Below the pieces are notes generated by a model. The model ran no database searches, was not told the origin of the DNA, and worked only from the letters and a program-made list of their open reading frames with translations. From contig NZ_CP031219.1 of the NCBI RefSeq assembly GCF_003346775.1, forward strand, positions 2,046,001-2,110,000: a DNA stretch of 64,000 nucleotides. The letters are read 5' to 3'. Positions 30,695-43,528 of this stretch are shown here, piece after piece (position 1 is the first letter of the stretch; every line of letters starts with the position of its first letter). Source of the stretch: Malaciobacter mytili LMG 24559. GTDB taxonomy: Bacteria; Campylobacterota; Campylobacteria; Campylobacterales; Arcobacteraceae. A program made the position numbers and the translations under genes.

Positions 30695-32082
30695 TGATTG
30701 ATGCAAAACATTTAGAAGCATTAAAAAATATTGTTGGGCAAGAAAATGTTAAAGCTGATAAGGCACATTTAATTGCATATTGTTATGATGCAACAAAAGA
30801 GAGATTTGAACCTGATGCAGTTGTATTTCCAAAAGATGAACAAGATGTATCAAAAGTTTTAAAATATTGTAATGAACATAAAATAATTATTGTTCCAAGG
30901 GGAGCTGGTTCTGGTTTTACAGGAGGAGCTCTTCCAGCAAATGGAGGTATTATTTTATCTTTAGAAAGACATATGAATAAACTTCTTGAAATTGATATGG
31001 AAAATATGGTGGGAGTAGTTCAACCAGGTTTAATTAATATGGATTTTCAAAAAGCTGTTGAAGCAGTAGGTCTATTTTATCCACCAGATCCAGCAAGTGA
31101 ACAATACTCTACTTTAGGTGGAAATGTAAGTGAAAATGCAGGGGGAATGAGAGCAGCAAAATATGGTATTACAAAAGATTATGTAGTTGCACTAAGAGCT
31201 GTATTACCAAATGGAGATATTATTGTTGCAGGTAAAAAAACAATTAAAGATGTTGCTGGATACAATACAGCTGGTATTTTAATTGCAAGTGAAGGAACTT
31301 TGGCTGTTATTACTGAAATTACTTTAAAACTTATTCCTAAACCAAAATTTAAACAAACATATATGGGTGTTTTCCCTGATGTAAATAAAGCTATGAATGC
31401 AGTATTTAAATCTCTAGCAAGTGGAGCAAACCCAGTTGCTATGGAGTTTTTAGATGCACTTGTTATTAAAGCTTTAAAACAAAAATTCCCACAAGTTGAA
31501 CTACCTGATAATGCAGGAGGAATTTTAGTTGGAGATGTGGATGGTTCTTCTCAAGCAGAAATAGATTCACAACTTGAAACTTTAAAAAATGCCTTTGCAC
31601 AATATGGTTCAATTGATTTTATTATTGCAAAAGATGACGCTCATGCAAATTCACTTTGGTTTGCTAGAAGAAATGCAAGTCCTGCTACAATGATTTATGG
31701 AACTAAAAAATTAAATGAAGATATTTCTGTTCCAAGAAGTAAACTTCCAGTAGCTTTAGATGGAATTTATAAAATTGGTGAAAAATATGGATTTAATGTA
31801 CCTTGCTTTGGTCATGCAGGAGATGGAAATATCCATGTTAATGTAATGGTAAAAGACAAAACAAATGAAAAAGAGATGGAAGATGGACATAAAGCAATTG
31901 AAGAAATTTTCCAATTTGTTGTTGATTTAGGTGGAACATTAAGTGGTGAACATGGAATAGGTCTATCAAAAGCTCCTTTTATGAATATCGCATTTACAAA
32001 TGCTGAAATAGAGCTATTTAGAAATATTAAAAAAGCTTTTGATCCTAATAATATTTTAAATCCCTTTAAAATGGGTCTTTAA
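30694..32082 (+). CDS. glcD: FAD-linked 2-hydroxyacid oxidase, GlcD type
   Basis: A flavoprotein that oxidises glycolate, lactate or a similar 2-hydroxyacid and passes electrons to the chain. The PCMH FAD-binding domain covers about 30-215 (IIIVPRGAGSGFTGGALP, STLGGNVSENAGGMRAAKYG), and the C-terminal FAD-oxidase domain has FGHAGDGNIHVNVMVKD and GTLSGEHGIGLSKAPFM with the catalytic His region. There is no iron-sulfur domain at either end, and no glcE/glcF partner follows, so lactate versus glycolate is open. Start overlaps the preceding stop by one base. Confidence 0.92.
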   Translation: MIDAKHLEALKNIVGQENVKADKAHLIAYCYDATKERFEPDAVVFPKDEQDVSKVLKYCNEHKIIIVPRGAGSGFTGGALPANGGIILSLERHMNKLLEIDMENMVGVVQPGLINMDFQKAVEAVGLFYPPDPASEQYSTLGGNVSENAGGMRAAKYGITKDYVVALRAVLPNGDIIVAGKKTIKDVAGYNTAGILIASEGTLAVITEITLKLIPKPKFKQTYMGVFPDVNKAMNAVFKSLASGANPVAMEFLDALVIKALKQKFPQVELPDNAGGILVGDVDGSSQAEIDSQLETLKNAFAQYGSIDFIIAKDDAHANSLWFARRNASPATMIYGTKKLNEDISVPRSKLPVALDGIYKIGEKYGFNVPCFGHAGDGNIHVNVMVKDKTNEKEMEDGHKAIEEIFQFVVDLGGTLSGEHGIGLSKAPFMNIAFTNAEIELFRNIKKAFDPNNILNPFKMGL

Positions 32083-32085
32083 AGT

Positions 32086-32892
32086 ATGAATAAGCAAAGT
32101 CTTGTAGCACAATATATAAAAAGTTTTATTGATTTAGTAGATTCTTTTTTTAATGATGATACTACTTATTATGCTGCAAGTCTTAGCTTCTTTACAATTT
32201 TTTCTATATTACCAATAATTGCCCTTTTAATTGCAATTATCTCTTCTATGGAGATTTTTCAAGGATATTTAGATATTTTTATTTCATATGTTTTTGATAT
32301 ATTAAACCCTACTCACTCAAAAGATTTTATTAACTCTTTTAAAAATTTTATTTCAAATTCTAATCAATTGGGATATATTGGATTAATTTATATGATTTTT
32401 GTATTTGTAATGTTTTTTAAAGATTATGAATATATTGTAAATAAACTTCATAAAACAAAAAGAAGACCTATTTATAAATCATTTTTATTTTATTTGATAT
32501 TTTTAATTGCTTTACCTTTTTTATTTACAATTTCTGATATTTTATTATCTTTAAATAAAAGCTCTTTTTTAAACTCTCTTACAACTTTTATTATTGCTTG
32601 GTTTATCTTTTTTATTCTTTTTAAACTAAGTGTAAATAAGTTTGTATATACAAAAGCAGCACTTATTTCTTCTTTTTTTACTTTAATTATCTTATCAATT
32701 ACAAAAAATCTATTTGTCTATTATGTAGTTTATAATAAAACCTATTCTACTATTTATGGCTCACTTGCTACTTTGCTTTTTTCATTTTTTTGGATTTATA
32801 TTTCTTGGATAATCTATCTATATGGAATAAAAATGTGTCATAGACTAAATATTCAAGAACAATTAAAAAAAAGAAAGTTTTTAAATAAATAA
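32086..32892 (+). CDS. YihY/BrkB-family inner membrane protein
   Basis: An integral membrane protein with six predicted helices. DDTTYYAASLSFFTIFSILP near residues 24-43 is the family signature, together with SITKNLFVYYV and FSFFWIYISWIIYLYG toward the C-terminus. Function is not established; an old ribonuclease BN name for the family is incorrect. It starts three bases after glcD and ends the plus-strand run, facing the second rRNA operon. There is no clear terminator before the palindromic element. Confidence 0.9.
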   Translation: MNKQSLVAQYIKSFIDLVDSFFNDDTTYYAASLSFFTIFSILPIIALLIAIISSMEIFQGYLDIFISYVFDILNPTHSKDFINSFKNFISNSNQLGYIGLIYMIFVFVMFFKDYEYIVNKLHKTKRRPIYKSFLFYLIFLIALPFLFTISDILLSLNKSSFLNSLTTFIIAWFIFFILFKLSVNKFVYTKAALISSFFTLIILSITKNLFVYYVVYNKTYSTIYGSLATLLFSFFWIYISWIIYLYGIKMCHRLNIQEQLKKRKFLNK

Positions 32893-32969
32893 CTATTTTA
32901 GAATTTTACTTGCTATTTATTTTTATTGAAAATATTCACACTTTTATCTAGTATTCAATTTATTAAGGG

Positions 32970-33609
32970 AAAAAGCCAGACTTTATTGAAGCCAAAAATA
33001 GGAAGATAATTTTCGAGAAAGCCTGAGGACTGTCTAAAATAAAAAGAGTGATTTTTATAAGTTATAGCTTATACTTTTTAGTTCATTAAAGTTAAATTAC
33101 TAGATAAAAGGGTGAGCATTTGAAAAATAGCGTAAAGAATATTTTTTAAAATTCGTAAAGAAATTGTAACTTGTTTGAGGCAAGAATTTGCCGAGTCTTA
33201 CAATTTTAGGATTTTAAAAAAGATTTAGCGTAATTTTTCATCTAGCGAACGATTTTTTTTGTTTACTTTTTTTATAAAAAAAAAGTATTTCAGTCTAAAT
33301 ATTAATTATAGAAATATATATTTATAAGTAGAAAATACAATAAGAGAATAAAACTTTTTATATTTCTTTTTTTAATTACCTTTCTTTAACCGTAAAGAAA
33401 GGTACAAAGAAACTCCCAGACAAGTTATTGAAGGCATAAATGCTTCCCAAAAATATTATTCTAATTTTCTACCTTGCGGAACTTATAAAAAAAGTGAATT
33501 TATCACTCTTTTTATTTCAAACAATCCTCAGGCTTTCTCGAAAATTATCTTCCTATTTTTGGCTTCAATAAAGTCTGGCTCTTTTTCTAGTAATAAAAGA
33601 TAAAAGTAA
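32970..33609. repeat. rRNA-associated palindromic intergenic element, copy 2
   Basis: The same element as at 1491-2130, in the same position after a 5S terminator. The left arm (32975-33052) has the base that copy 1 lost (G at 32988), but differs from its own right arm (33502-33579) at the positions equivalent to 1551, 1555 and 1557. The 12-bp hairpin TACCTTTCTTTA/TAAAGAAAGGTA keeps its stem while its loop is ACCG instead of TCCG. Confidence 0.75.
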
Positions 33610-33630
33610 AATATATATAAAAAAACAAGG

Positions 33631-33685
33631 TAAAAAAAAAGCCTCTATCGAAATCAACAGTAAATATTGACTTAGATAAAGGCTA
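33631..33685 (-). terminator. Intrinsic terminator of rRNA operon 2
   Basis: Same hairpin (AGCCTTTATC with GATAGAGGCT) and T run as after operon 1. Confidence 0.85.
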
Positions 33686-33708
33686 AATTGTTATATAAAA
33701 AACTCAAG

Positions 33709-33826
33709 AGCTGGCAGAGACCTACGTTTCCACAACTGAAAGCTGCAGTATTATCAGCGCTGAAGTGCTTGACTTCCAGGTTCGGTATGGGTCTGGGTAT
33801 TTCCACTTCGCTATATCCACCAGCAA
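33709..33826 (-). rRNA. rrf: 5S ribosomal RNA, operon 2
   Basis: Identical to the 5S gene of operon 1 over its full length; ends estimated from the terminal stem. Confidence 0.9.
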
Positions 33827-33946
33827 GTTGAGTGATAAAAATAGTTCTTCTATTCTTAACACTCAACTTTGTGAGTTTTTTGTTAAAGTCTTTTACACAA
33901 CTTTTATATTTAATAAGATAGTAAACCAAAGAATTGTAAAAAAAAA

Positions 33947-36849
<2,903 letters not shown>

Positions 36850-37127
36850 CTTTGTATAAATTAAATATTCCTATTTAATCTACCTTTGATAATTATTCCT
36901 TGGCTACTATCTTATTAAACATAAGATAGTTGTGTTTTCTTTTTTGAAATTTTATTTTTTATTAAAACTTTCGTTTCAATAAAACTCTTTCGAAAAATTT
37001 AAAGACTTTAACATTGTGTTTTTAAATAACTTTTAGGTTTTTTAAACCTAATATAAAAACTAATCTCTTTTAGTTCTTATATTAAGTTTCTTTTCTCACC
37101 TTATTTTCTTCTTTTTTATTTATAAGT

Positions 37128-37203
37128 TGGTGGAGAATAGCGGGATCGAACCGCTGACCTCCTGCGTGCAAGGCAGGCGCTCTCCCAGCTGAGCTAATTC
37201 CCC
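37128..37203 (-). tRNA. tRNA-Ala (TGC), operon 2
   Basis: Identical to the spacer tRNA-Ala of operon 1, anticodon TGC. Confidence 0.96.
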
Positions 37204-37222
37204 ATAAAGATTATCTTTCTTA

Positions 37223-37299
37223 TGGTGGGCCTAACAGGACTTGAACCTGTGACCTCACGATTATCAGTCGAGCGCTCTAGCCAGCTGAGCTATAGGCCC
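37223..37299 (-). tRNA. tRNA-Ile (GAT), operon 2
   Basis: Identical to the spacer tRNA-Ile of operon 1, anticodon GAT. Confidence 0.96.
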
Positions 37300-37317
37300 C
37301 TTTCACCTATCTTTAAA

Positions 37318-39057
<1,740 letters not shown>

Positions 39058-39076
39058 CTTTCCTTATAAACTTTTT

Positions 39077-39169
39077 GTTTTTAAAGAACTCAATTTCTAT
39101 CTCTCCCGCTTCTTAAGCGTTCCAGCGAATTTGGACGGGAATTATAATAGATTTTTTACCCCTTGTCAA
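39077..39169 (-). promoter_or_regulatory. rRNA operon 2 promoter and leader
   Basis: TTGACA (39164-39169), 17-bp spacer, TATAAT (39141-39146), discriminator TCCCGTCC and boxA-like AGTTCTTTAAAAAC (39077-39090), exactly as in operon 1. One leader base differs (position 39063, C for T). Confidence 0.85.
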
Positions 39170-39202
39170 GGGTTTTTCCTAAATTCTAACTTAAATTTTT
39201 AA

Positions 39203-39468
39203 ATTCTTTACTCTTTTTTCTCTTTGCTTTCTTCTTATTATCCTATTTCTCTATATTTTATAGACACTTTGGTCTCTTCTTTATTTTTAAATAACTTTTT
39301 TATCTTCTTCTTTTTTTACTTTTAATCTATAGCTTATATATATTTAATAGATAAAATAAAAATAAATAACTTTTTTTATATTTATATTTATATATTTTTT
39401 ATATATAGTATATAAGTTAAGATAAGGGTTTTTATAGGTTATATATATTTGAGTATTTTTGAGGTTGA
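39203..39468. other. AT-rich gap with no recognised feature
   Basis: About 265 bp between the rRNA promoter and the mtnN terminator. It consists of T- and A-rich runs and TATATA tracts. I see no ORF, hairpin of note or tRNA. It may act as an upstream AT-rich element for the rRNA promoter only over its first few tens of bases. Confidence 0.6.
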
Positions 39469-39501
39469 AAATAAATAAAGAGGGATTCTCTTTATTTATT
39501 T
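39469..39501 (-). terminator. Hairpin at the end of mtnN
   Basis: AATAAATAAAGAG (39470-39482) and CTCTTTATTTATT (39488-39500) pair perfectly around GGATT and cover the mtnN stop. The minus-strand tail is only TTTTCAACC, so termination may be partial. Confidence 0.55.
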
Positions 39502-40187
39502 AATTTTTTTACTATTTGGATTAAGTAATCAGCTGAAATTTTCGCACTTGATTTTAAAAACTCATCAAAATCAAAATTTGCTTCCATATCAGCACTATCA
39601 GAAATTGCTCTTAAGATAAAAAATGGAATATTTAAAGAATCACATACAACTGCAACACTAGCACCTTCCATTTCAAGTGCATCAGCTTTAAAAGTATTTA
39701 AAATAAAATCTTTTCTTTGTGTTGAGTGAACAAATTGATCTCCAGTAGCAATTGTACCTTCAATTACTTTTAAACCATTTTCTGAAGCTACTTCTTTTGC
39801 AACTTCTCTTAACTCTTTTGAAGTTTCTACAAATACATCTCCACCTGGTACATATCCATGAGGATGTCCAAAAGCAGTAATATCTAAATCATGCTGACAT
39901 AATTTATCAGCAATAATTAAATCACCAATTTTTAATTCACTATTAACTGCACCTGCAACACCAGAAAAAAGAAGTGTATCACATCCAAATTTTTCAATCA
40001 TTGTTGTTGCAGTTAAACTTGCAAAAACTTTTCCAATTTTTGAATGGGCTATTACAATATCTAAACCATCTAATGAAACTTCATAATATTTATTTTTTGC
40101 ATACTCAGTAACTTTAACATTTTCAAAGTTTTCTAATAGAGGTTCAATTTCCTCTTGCATAGCTCCCATAATTGCTAATTTATTCAT
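39492..40187 (-). CDS. mtnN: 5'-methylthioadenosine / S-adenosylhomocysteine nucleosidase
   Basis: Hydrolyses the glycosidic bond of MTA and SAH; in Campylobacterota the same enzyme also acts on aminodeoxyfutalosine in menaquinone synthesis. The 231 residues begin KLAIMGAMQEEIEPLLE with the catalytic Glu, and include LLFSGVAGAVN (phosphate/ribose pocket), VHSTQRKDFI, ALEMEGASVAVVC (M-E-G for ribose) and FILRAISDSAD with the catalytic Asp. Its start overlaps fabD by eight bases. Confidence 0.95.
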   Translation of the reverse strand: MNKLAIMGAMQEEIEPLLENFENVKVTEYAKNKYYEVSLDGLDIVIAHSKIGKVFASLTATTMIEKFGCDTLLFSGVAGAVNSELKIGDLIIADKLCQHDLDITAFGHPHGYVPGGDVFVETSKELREVAKEVASENGLKVIEGTIATGDQFVHSTQRKDFILNTFKADALEMEGASVAVVCDSLNIPFFILRAISDSADMEANFDFDEFLKSSAKISADYLIQIVKKLNK

Positions 40188-41112
40188 TTAAAGCCTCTAT
40201 TGTTTTTGCTAAACTGTCCATATCACTAACATTTAGTGTTGGAACTTTAGTAATTTTTCTATTTAAACCTTTTAATACTATACCATTTCCAAATTCAATA
40301 AAAACATCAACTTTATCTTCAAAAGCAGAAATTGAATGTTTATATTTTACAGGATTTACAAGTTGCTCAGATAATAACTCAATAGCTTCTTCTTTTGTAT
40401 TATATGGTTTTGCAGTAACATTTGAAATAACATCTATTACAAACTCTTCTTTTAAATATTCTTCTAAATATGGTTTTAAATTTTCTACTGCACTTCTTAA
40501 AAGCTCACAGTGACTTGCAACTGACATATCAAGAACTATTGCTCTTTTTGCACCAGCTTCTTTAAAAGTATCAACTAAACTTTCTAAATCAGCTTTTAAT
40601 CCAGCTAATACTAATTGTCCATCCATATTATAGTTTGCTGCCCAAACTTTTTTACCACTTTTTCTTTGTTCTTCACAAATTTTTTCTACAATTGAATCTT
40701 CAAGTCCAACTAATGCCATCATACCAGCACCTGCACCTGCACAAGCTTCAGTCATAAATAATCCTCTTTTGTGAACCAACTCTAAAGCATCTAAATAATC
40801 AATTGCGCCTGCACTAACTAATGCTGAGAATTCTCCTAAAGAATGTCCTAAAACAAATTGTGGTTTTATTTTATATTTATCTTTAAAGATTGCATTAGCT
40901 ATTGATGAAACTAATAAAATAGCCGGTTGAGTAAATTCAGTTTTTCCTAAATTATCATTCTCTTCAAATAGAAGTTCTTCAAAATCAATTCCTAATCTTT
41001 GAGTTGCTTTTGAAATCATCTCTTTTGCTATTTTACTATTTTCAAAAAAATCTTTTCCCATTCCAATTGTTTGACTTCCTTGTCCTGGAAAAATAAAAGC
41101 AATTTTTTTCAT
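40180..41112 (-). CDS. fabD: Malonyl-CoA : acyl carrier protein transacylase
   Basis: Loads malonyl units onto ACP for fatty acid synthesis. The 310 residues show FPGQGSQTIGMGKDF at the N-terminus, the catalytic serine in FVLGHSLGEFSAL (GHSLG, about 88-92), the conserved Arg region VHKRGLFMTEA, and the second catalytic His near SVASHCELLRSA. A TATAAT at 41124-41129 lies only 11 bases before the ATG, with AAGG between, so its leader would be very short. It pairs with mtnN by an 8-bp overlap. Confidence 0.96.
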   Translation of the reverse strand: MKKIAFIFPGQGSQTIGMGKDFFENSKIAKEMISKATQRLGIDFEELLFEENDNLGKTEFTQPAILLVSSIANAIFKDKYKIKPQFVLGHSLGEFSALVSAGAIDYLDALELVHKRGLFMTEACAGAGAGMMALVGLEDSIVEKICEEQRKSGKKVWAANYNMDGQLVLAGLKADLESLVDTFKEAGAKRAIVLDMSVASHCELLRSAVENLKPYLEEYLKEEFVIDVISNVTAKPYNTKEEAIELLSEQLVNPVKYKHSISAFEDKVDVFIEFGNGIVLKGLNRKITKVPTLNVSDMDSLAKTIEALNE

Positions 41113-41151
41113 CCATTTACCTTATTATAAAATTGTAGTTTTAATTTAGTT

Positions 41152-41224
41152 AAAACTATTTTTTAAAAGTATTTAATACTTCTAAAAAATAGTTTTGCCC
41201 AAAAGTATAGACTTCTGGGCAAAA
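41152..41224 (-). terminator. Two overlapping hairpins between slyD and fabD
   Basis: The first in the direction of transcription is 41193-41224: TTTTGCCCAGAAGT pairs with ACTTTTGGGCAAAA around CTAT, followed by CTATTTTTTAG. The second, 41152-41196, has 21-bp arms with one mismatch (AAAACTATTTTTT at each end) around TTA. They share bases 41193-41196. The first is a good intrinsic terminator for the tol-pal-slyD transcript. Confidence 0.7.
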
Positions 41225-41248
41225 TTTCTTATTTTTTTATAAGTAAAA

Positions 41249-41839
41249 TTAGTGGCTACAACCACAACCACCGTGACCATGTCCACCATGTGAATGTTCG
41301 TCAGATTCAGTTGAACAACAACCTCCTCCACCATGAGAGTGGCCATGACCACCTCCACCGCAACAACCACCACCCATAGCAGCCATTCCACCAACAACAC
41401 CAGTTTGAATCTCTTCTTCAGTAGCATCTCTTAAAGATAAAATTGCAACTGAAAACATTAAAGTTCTTCCAGCCATTGGGTGATTATAATCAATAGTTAC
41501 TTCATTATCATCAAAAGATTTTACAGTAACTTGTACAGTTTCACCATGCTCACCTGTACCATATAAAGTCATACCTTCTTGTAATTCAATACCAGCAAAT
41601 TGCTCTTTTGGTAAAGTTTGCATAGCTTCTTCATTATACTCACCATAAGCATCTTTTGCTTCTACAAGTACATCTGCTTCTTCATTTAAAGCCATATTAA
41701 CTAATTTATCTTCTAATCCAGGAATGATTTGACCTTTTCCTGAAATAAACTCTAATGGAGCAGCTCCAACATTACTATCTAAATGCTCACCTGTGTTAGC
41801 ATCTTTTAATGAATATTCAATTCCTATTACTTTTGACAT
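41249..41839 (-). CDS. slyD: SlyD-type peptidyl-prolyl isomerase with Cys/His-rich tail
   Basis: A cytoplasmic FKBP-fold prolyl isomerase and metallochaperone. Residues 1-70 and 120-145 form the FKBP part (EYSLKDANTGEHLDS, GQIIPGLEDKLVNM, ITIDYNHPMAGRTL region), with the chaperone flap between. The last 45 residues contain about eight His and six Cys among glycines (GGCCGGGGHGHSHGGGGCC, GGHGHGGCGCSH). In E. coli SlyD such a tail binds nickel for hydrogenase assembly. It lies 19 bp after ybgF at the end of the Tol-Pal run. Confidence 0.93.
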   Translation of the reverse strand: MSKVIGIEYSLKDANTGEHLDSNVGAAPLEFISGKGQIIPGLEDKLVNMALNEEADVLVEAKDAYGEYNEEAMQTLPKEQFAGIELQEGMTLYGTGEHGETVQVTVKSFDDNEVTIDYNHPMAGRTLMFSVAILSLRDATEEEIQTGVVGGMAAMGGGCCGGGGHGHSHGGGGCCSTESDEHSHGGHGHGGCGCSH

Positions 41840-41858
41840 TTAATAATCTCCTATTAAT

Positions 41859-42833
41859 TTATAATTTTAAAATATTTTTAGTTGCTATCTTCGCTTCTTC
41901 AGAGTTTGGATAAACATCTATCAAAGTACCATAAAAAGTCTTCGCATTTGTATAATCTTTTGTCATTTCAAATGAGATAGCACTATGTAATAATAATTTT
42001 GGCATCCAAGAAGCCTTATCATATAAAACAGCTGATTTTTTAAAATATGCTATAGCTTTTTCATATTGCTTCCTATAATACCAAATTTCACCTAAATAAA
42101 AATTACTTTCCGCAGGTTTATACTTCTGTTCAACTAAAGTTTCAAACATTGGAATAGCTTTTGTAAAGTAATCTTTTTTAAATAATCTCTTAGCTTCATC
42201 TAACATATTTTTTTTGTCTGCGGATGATAGCTTATTTGATTTAACTTCACTTTTTGTTTTAGTATTAGTTTTTTGTCCTAAACTTTTTTTAAAAGCTTCA
42301 AACTCTTCAAGAGTAACAAATTGTTTCATGTTTTTTTTCATTTCATTAACAGAAACATAATTACTACTAATATCATTTAATTGTGTTGCTAATTTATCAA
42401 TAGCCTTTTTTAAAGCATCTAAATTTTTTCTATTTTCAGCAGAGATTTCCTCTTGCATAGTTAATAATTGATTTGTTACATTTTTAAGATTTTCTATATC
42501 TGTTGAGTGTTGTTTATCAATATTTTCACTTGCTTCAAATTTTTTAACTAATTCATTAACTTGTAAAACAGTAGAATTTAATTTTTGAGAATCACCTTCA
42601 TAAATAGATTCAAATCCATCTAATCTTTCACTTAAAGATTCAAGTGTAGTTTTTACACCTTTAAATTTAGTATCAATTTTTCCTAATTCTTGTTTATTCT
42701 TTAGTATATATTTTTCAGTAGAATTCAAGCCATAAGGCTGTGTTGAGTCTAAGTTTCCTGCACCAAATACAGATACTTCATTAGCAAAAGCTAATGAAGT
42801 TGTAAAAATAAAAAAAGTTAAAATTTTATTCAT
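41859..42833 (-). CDS. ybgF: Tol-Pal system protein YbgF/CpoB-like
   Basis: A periplasmic protein that coordinates outer-membrane constriction with the Tol-Pal system. The signal peptide is about 1-17. Residues 50-180 form a long coiled coil (LESLSERLDGFES, VNELVKKFEASENIDK), and the C-terminal part (about 205-324) holds tetratricopeptide repeats (AKRLFKKDYFTKAIPMFETL, YYRKQYEKAIAYFKKSA, DVYPNSEEAKIA). The coiled coil is longer than in E. coli CpoB. It follows pal by 19 bp. Confidence 0.9.
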   Translation of the reverse strand: MNKILTFFIFTTSLAFANEVSVFGAGNLDSTQPYGLNSTEKYILKNKQELGKIDTKFKGVKTTLESLSERLDGFESIYEGDSQKLNSTVLQVNELVKKFEASENIDKQHSTDIENLKNVTNQLLTMQEEISAENRKNLDALKKAIDKLATQLNDISSNYVSVNEMKKNMKQFVTLEEFEAFKKSLGQKTNTKTKSEVKSNKLSSADKKNMLDEAKRLFKKDYFTKAIPMFETLVEQKYKPAESNFYLGEIWYYRKQYEKAIAYFKKSAVLYDKASWMPKLLLHSAISFEMTKDYTNAKTFYGTLIDVYPNSEEAKIATKNILKL

Positions 42834-42852
42834 TTAAATATTTAGAACTTAA

Positions 42853-43419
42853 TTATGGTAAAAGCTTATGTTCAGCTCTTCTGTTTTTTTGCCAACAATT
42901 AGAGTTTTTATCTGTACAAACAGGATTACTTTCTCCAAAACTTACTAAAGAAATTGCATCAGCATTTAAACCTTCAGCTACTAAAGCATCTTTTGTAGCT
43001 TTTGCTCTTTTTAAACCTAAAGCATAGTTATATTCATCAGTTCCCCACTCATCGCAGTTACCTTCAATTTTAACTTTTGTTGTTGCTTTAATTCCTGCTA
43101 ATTTTTGAGCATTTGATTTTGTTTTTTCTATCATTTCAGTATTTAAAGTATATTTATCAAATCCAAAATAGATATTTTCAATAAATACTTTTTCACCATT
43201 TATCATATAATAATATCCATTTTCAGCTTTTTGAGCTAAAGAGTCATTAGCTACATCTTCTTGGATATTACCATTATTAATATTATCTAATGTTGATTCA
43301 GAATTACTAGTTTGACTTCCTTGTCCAACAGAGCTTCCATCCATCTCAACATTTTTTTGACTACAACCAGTAAATAACACAGCCGCAACTAAAAAAGAGT
43401 AAATACCAATCTTTTTCAT
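42853..43419 (-). CDS. pal: Peptidoglycan-associated lipoprotein
   Basis: An outer-membrane lipoprotein that binds peptidoglycan and links the outer membrane to TolB. The lipobox VLFTGC places the acylated Cys at residue 19. A Ser/Asn-rich spacer precedes the OmpA-like domain (about 80-188) with FGFDKYTLN, IEGNCDEWGTDEYNYALGLK and RRAEHKL. The second is the usual EGHCDERGT motif with N for H and W for R. TAAGGGAAATGTT precedes the ATG, and a TACAAT box at 43448-43453 gives it its own promoter. Confidence 0.95.
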   Translation of the reverse strand: MKKIGIYSFLVAAVLFTGCSQKNVEMDGSSVGQGSQTSNSESTLDNINNGNIQEDVANDSLAQKAENGYYYMINGEKVFIENIYFGFDKYTLNTEMIEKTKSNAQKLAGIKATTKVKIEGNCDEWGTDEYNYALGLKRAKATKDALVAEGLNADAISLVSFGESNPVCTDKNSNCWQKNRRAEHKLLP

Positions 43420-43447
43420 AACATTTCCCTTATTTAAAATTTAATTC

Positions 43448-43453
43448 ATTGTA
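43448..43453 (-). promoter_or_regulatory. -10 box TACAAT for pal
   Basis: TTTTTGTACAATGAA on the minus strand places an extended-type -10 box 29 bp before the pal ATG, within the 109-bp gap after tolB, the largest gap of the tol run. Confidence 0.45.
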
Positions 43454-43528
43454 CAAAAATAAAACTTAATTATAAATTACAATTTTTCTATCAAAAAATC
43501 CCTAAAATAGATATTTTTTAGTTCATTT

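Noticed and set aside
41182-41427. 81-codon ORF overlapping the slyD tail
   Set aside because: It is a frame-shifted reading of the Gly/His/Cys-rich end of slyD and crosses the terminator hairpin.
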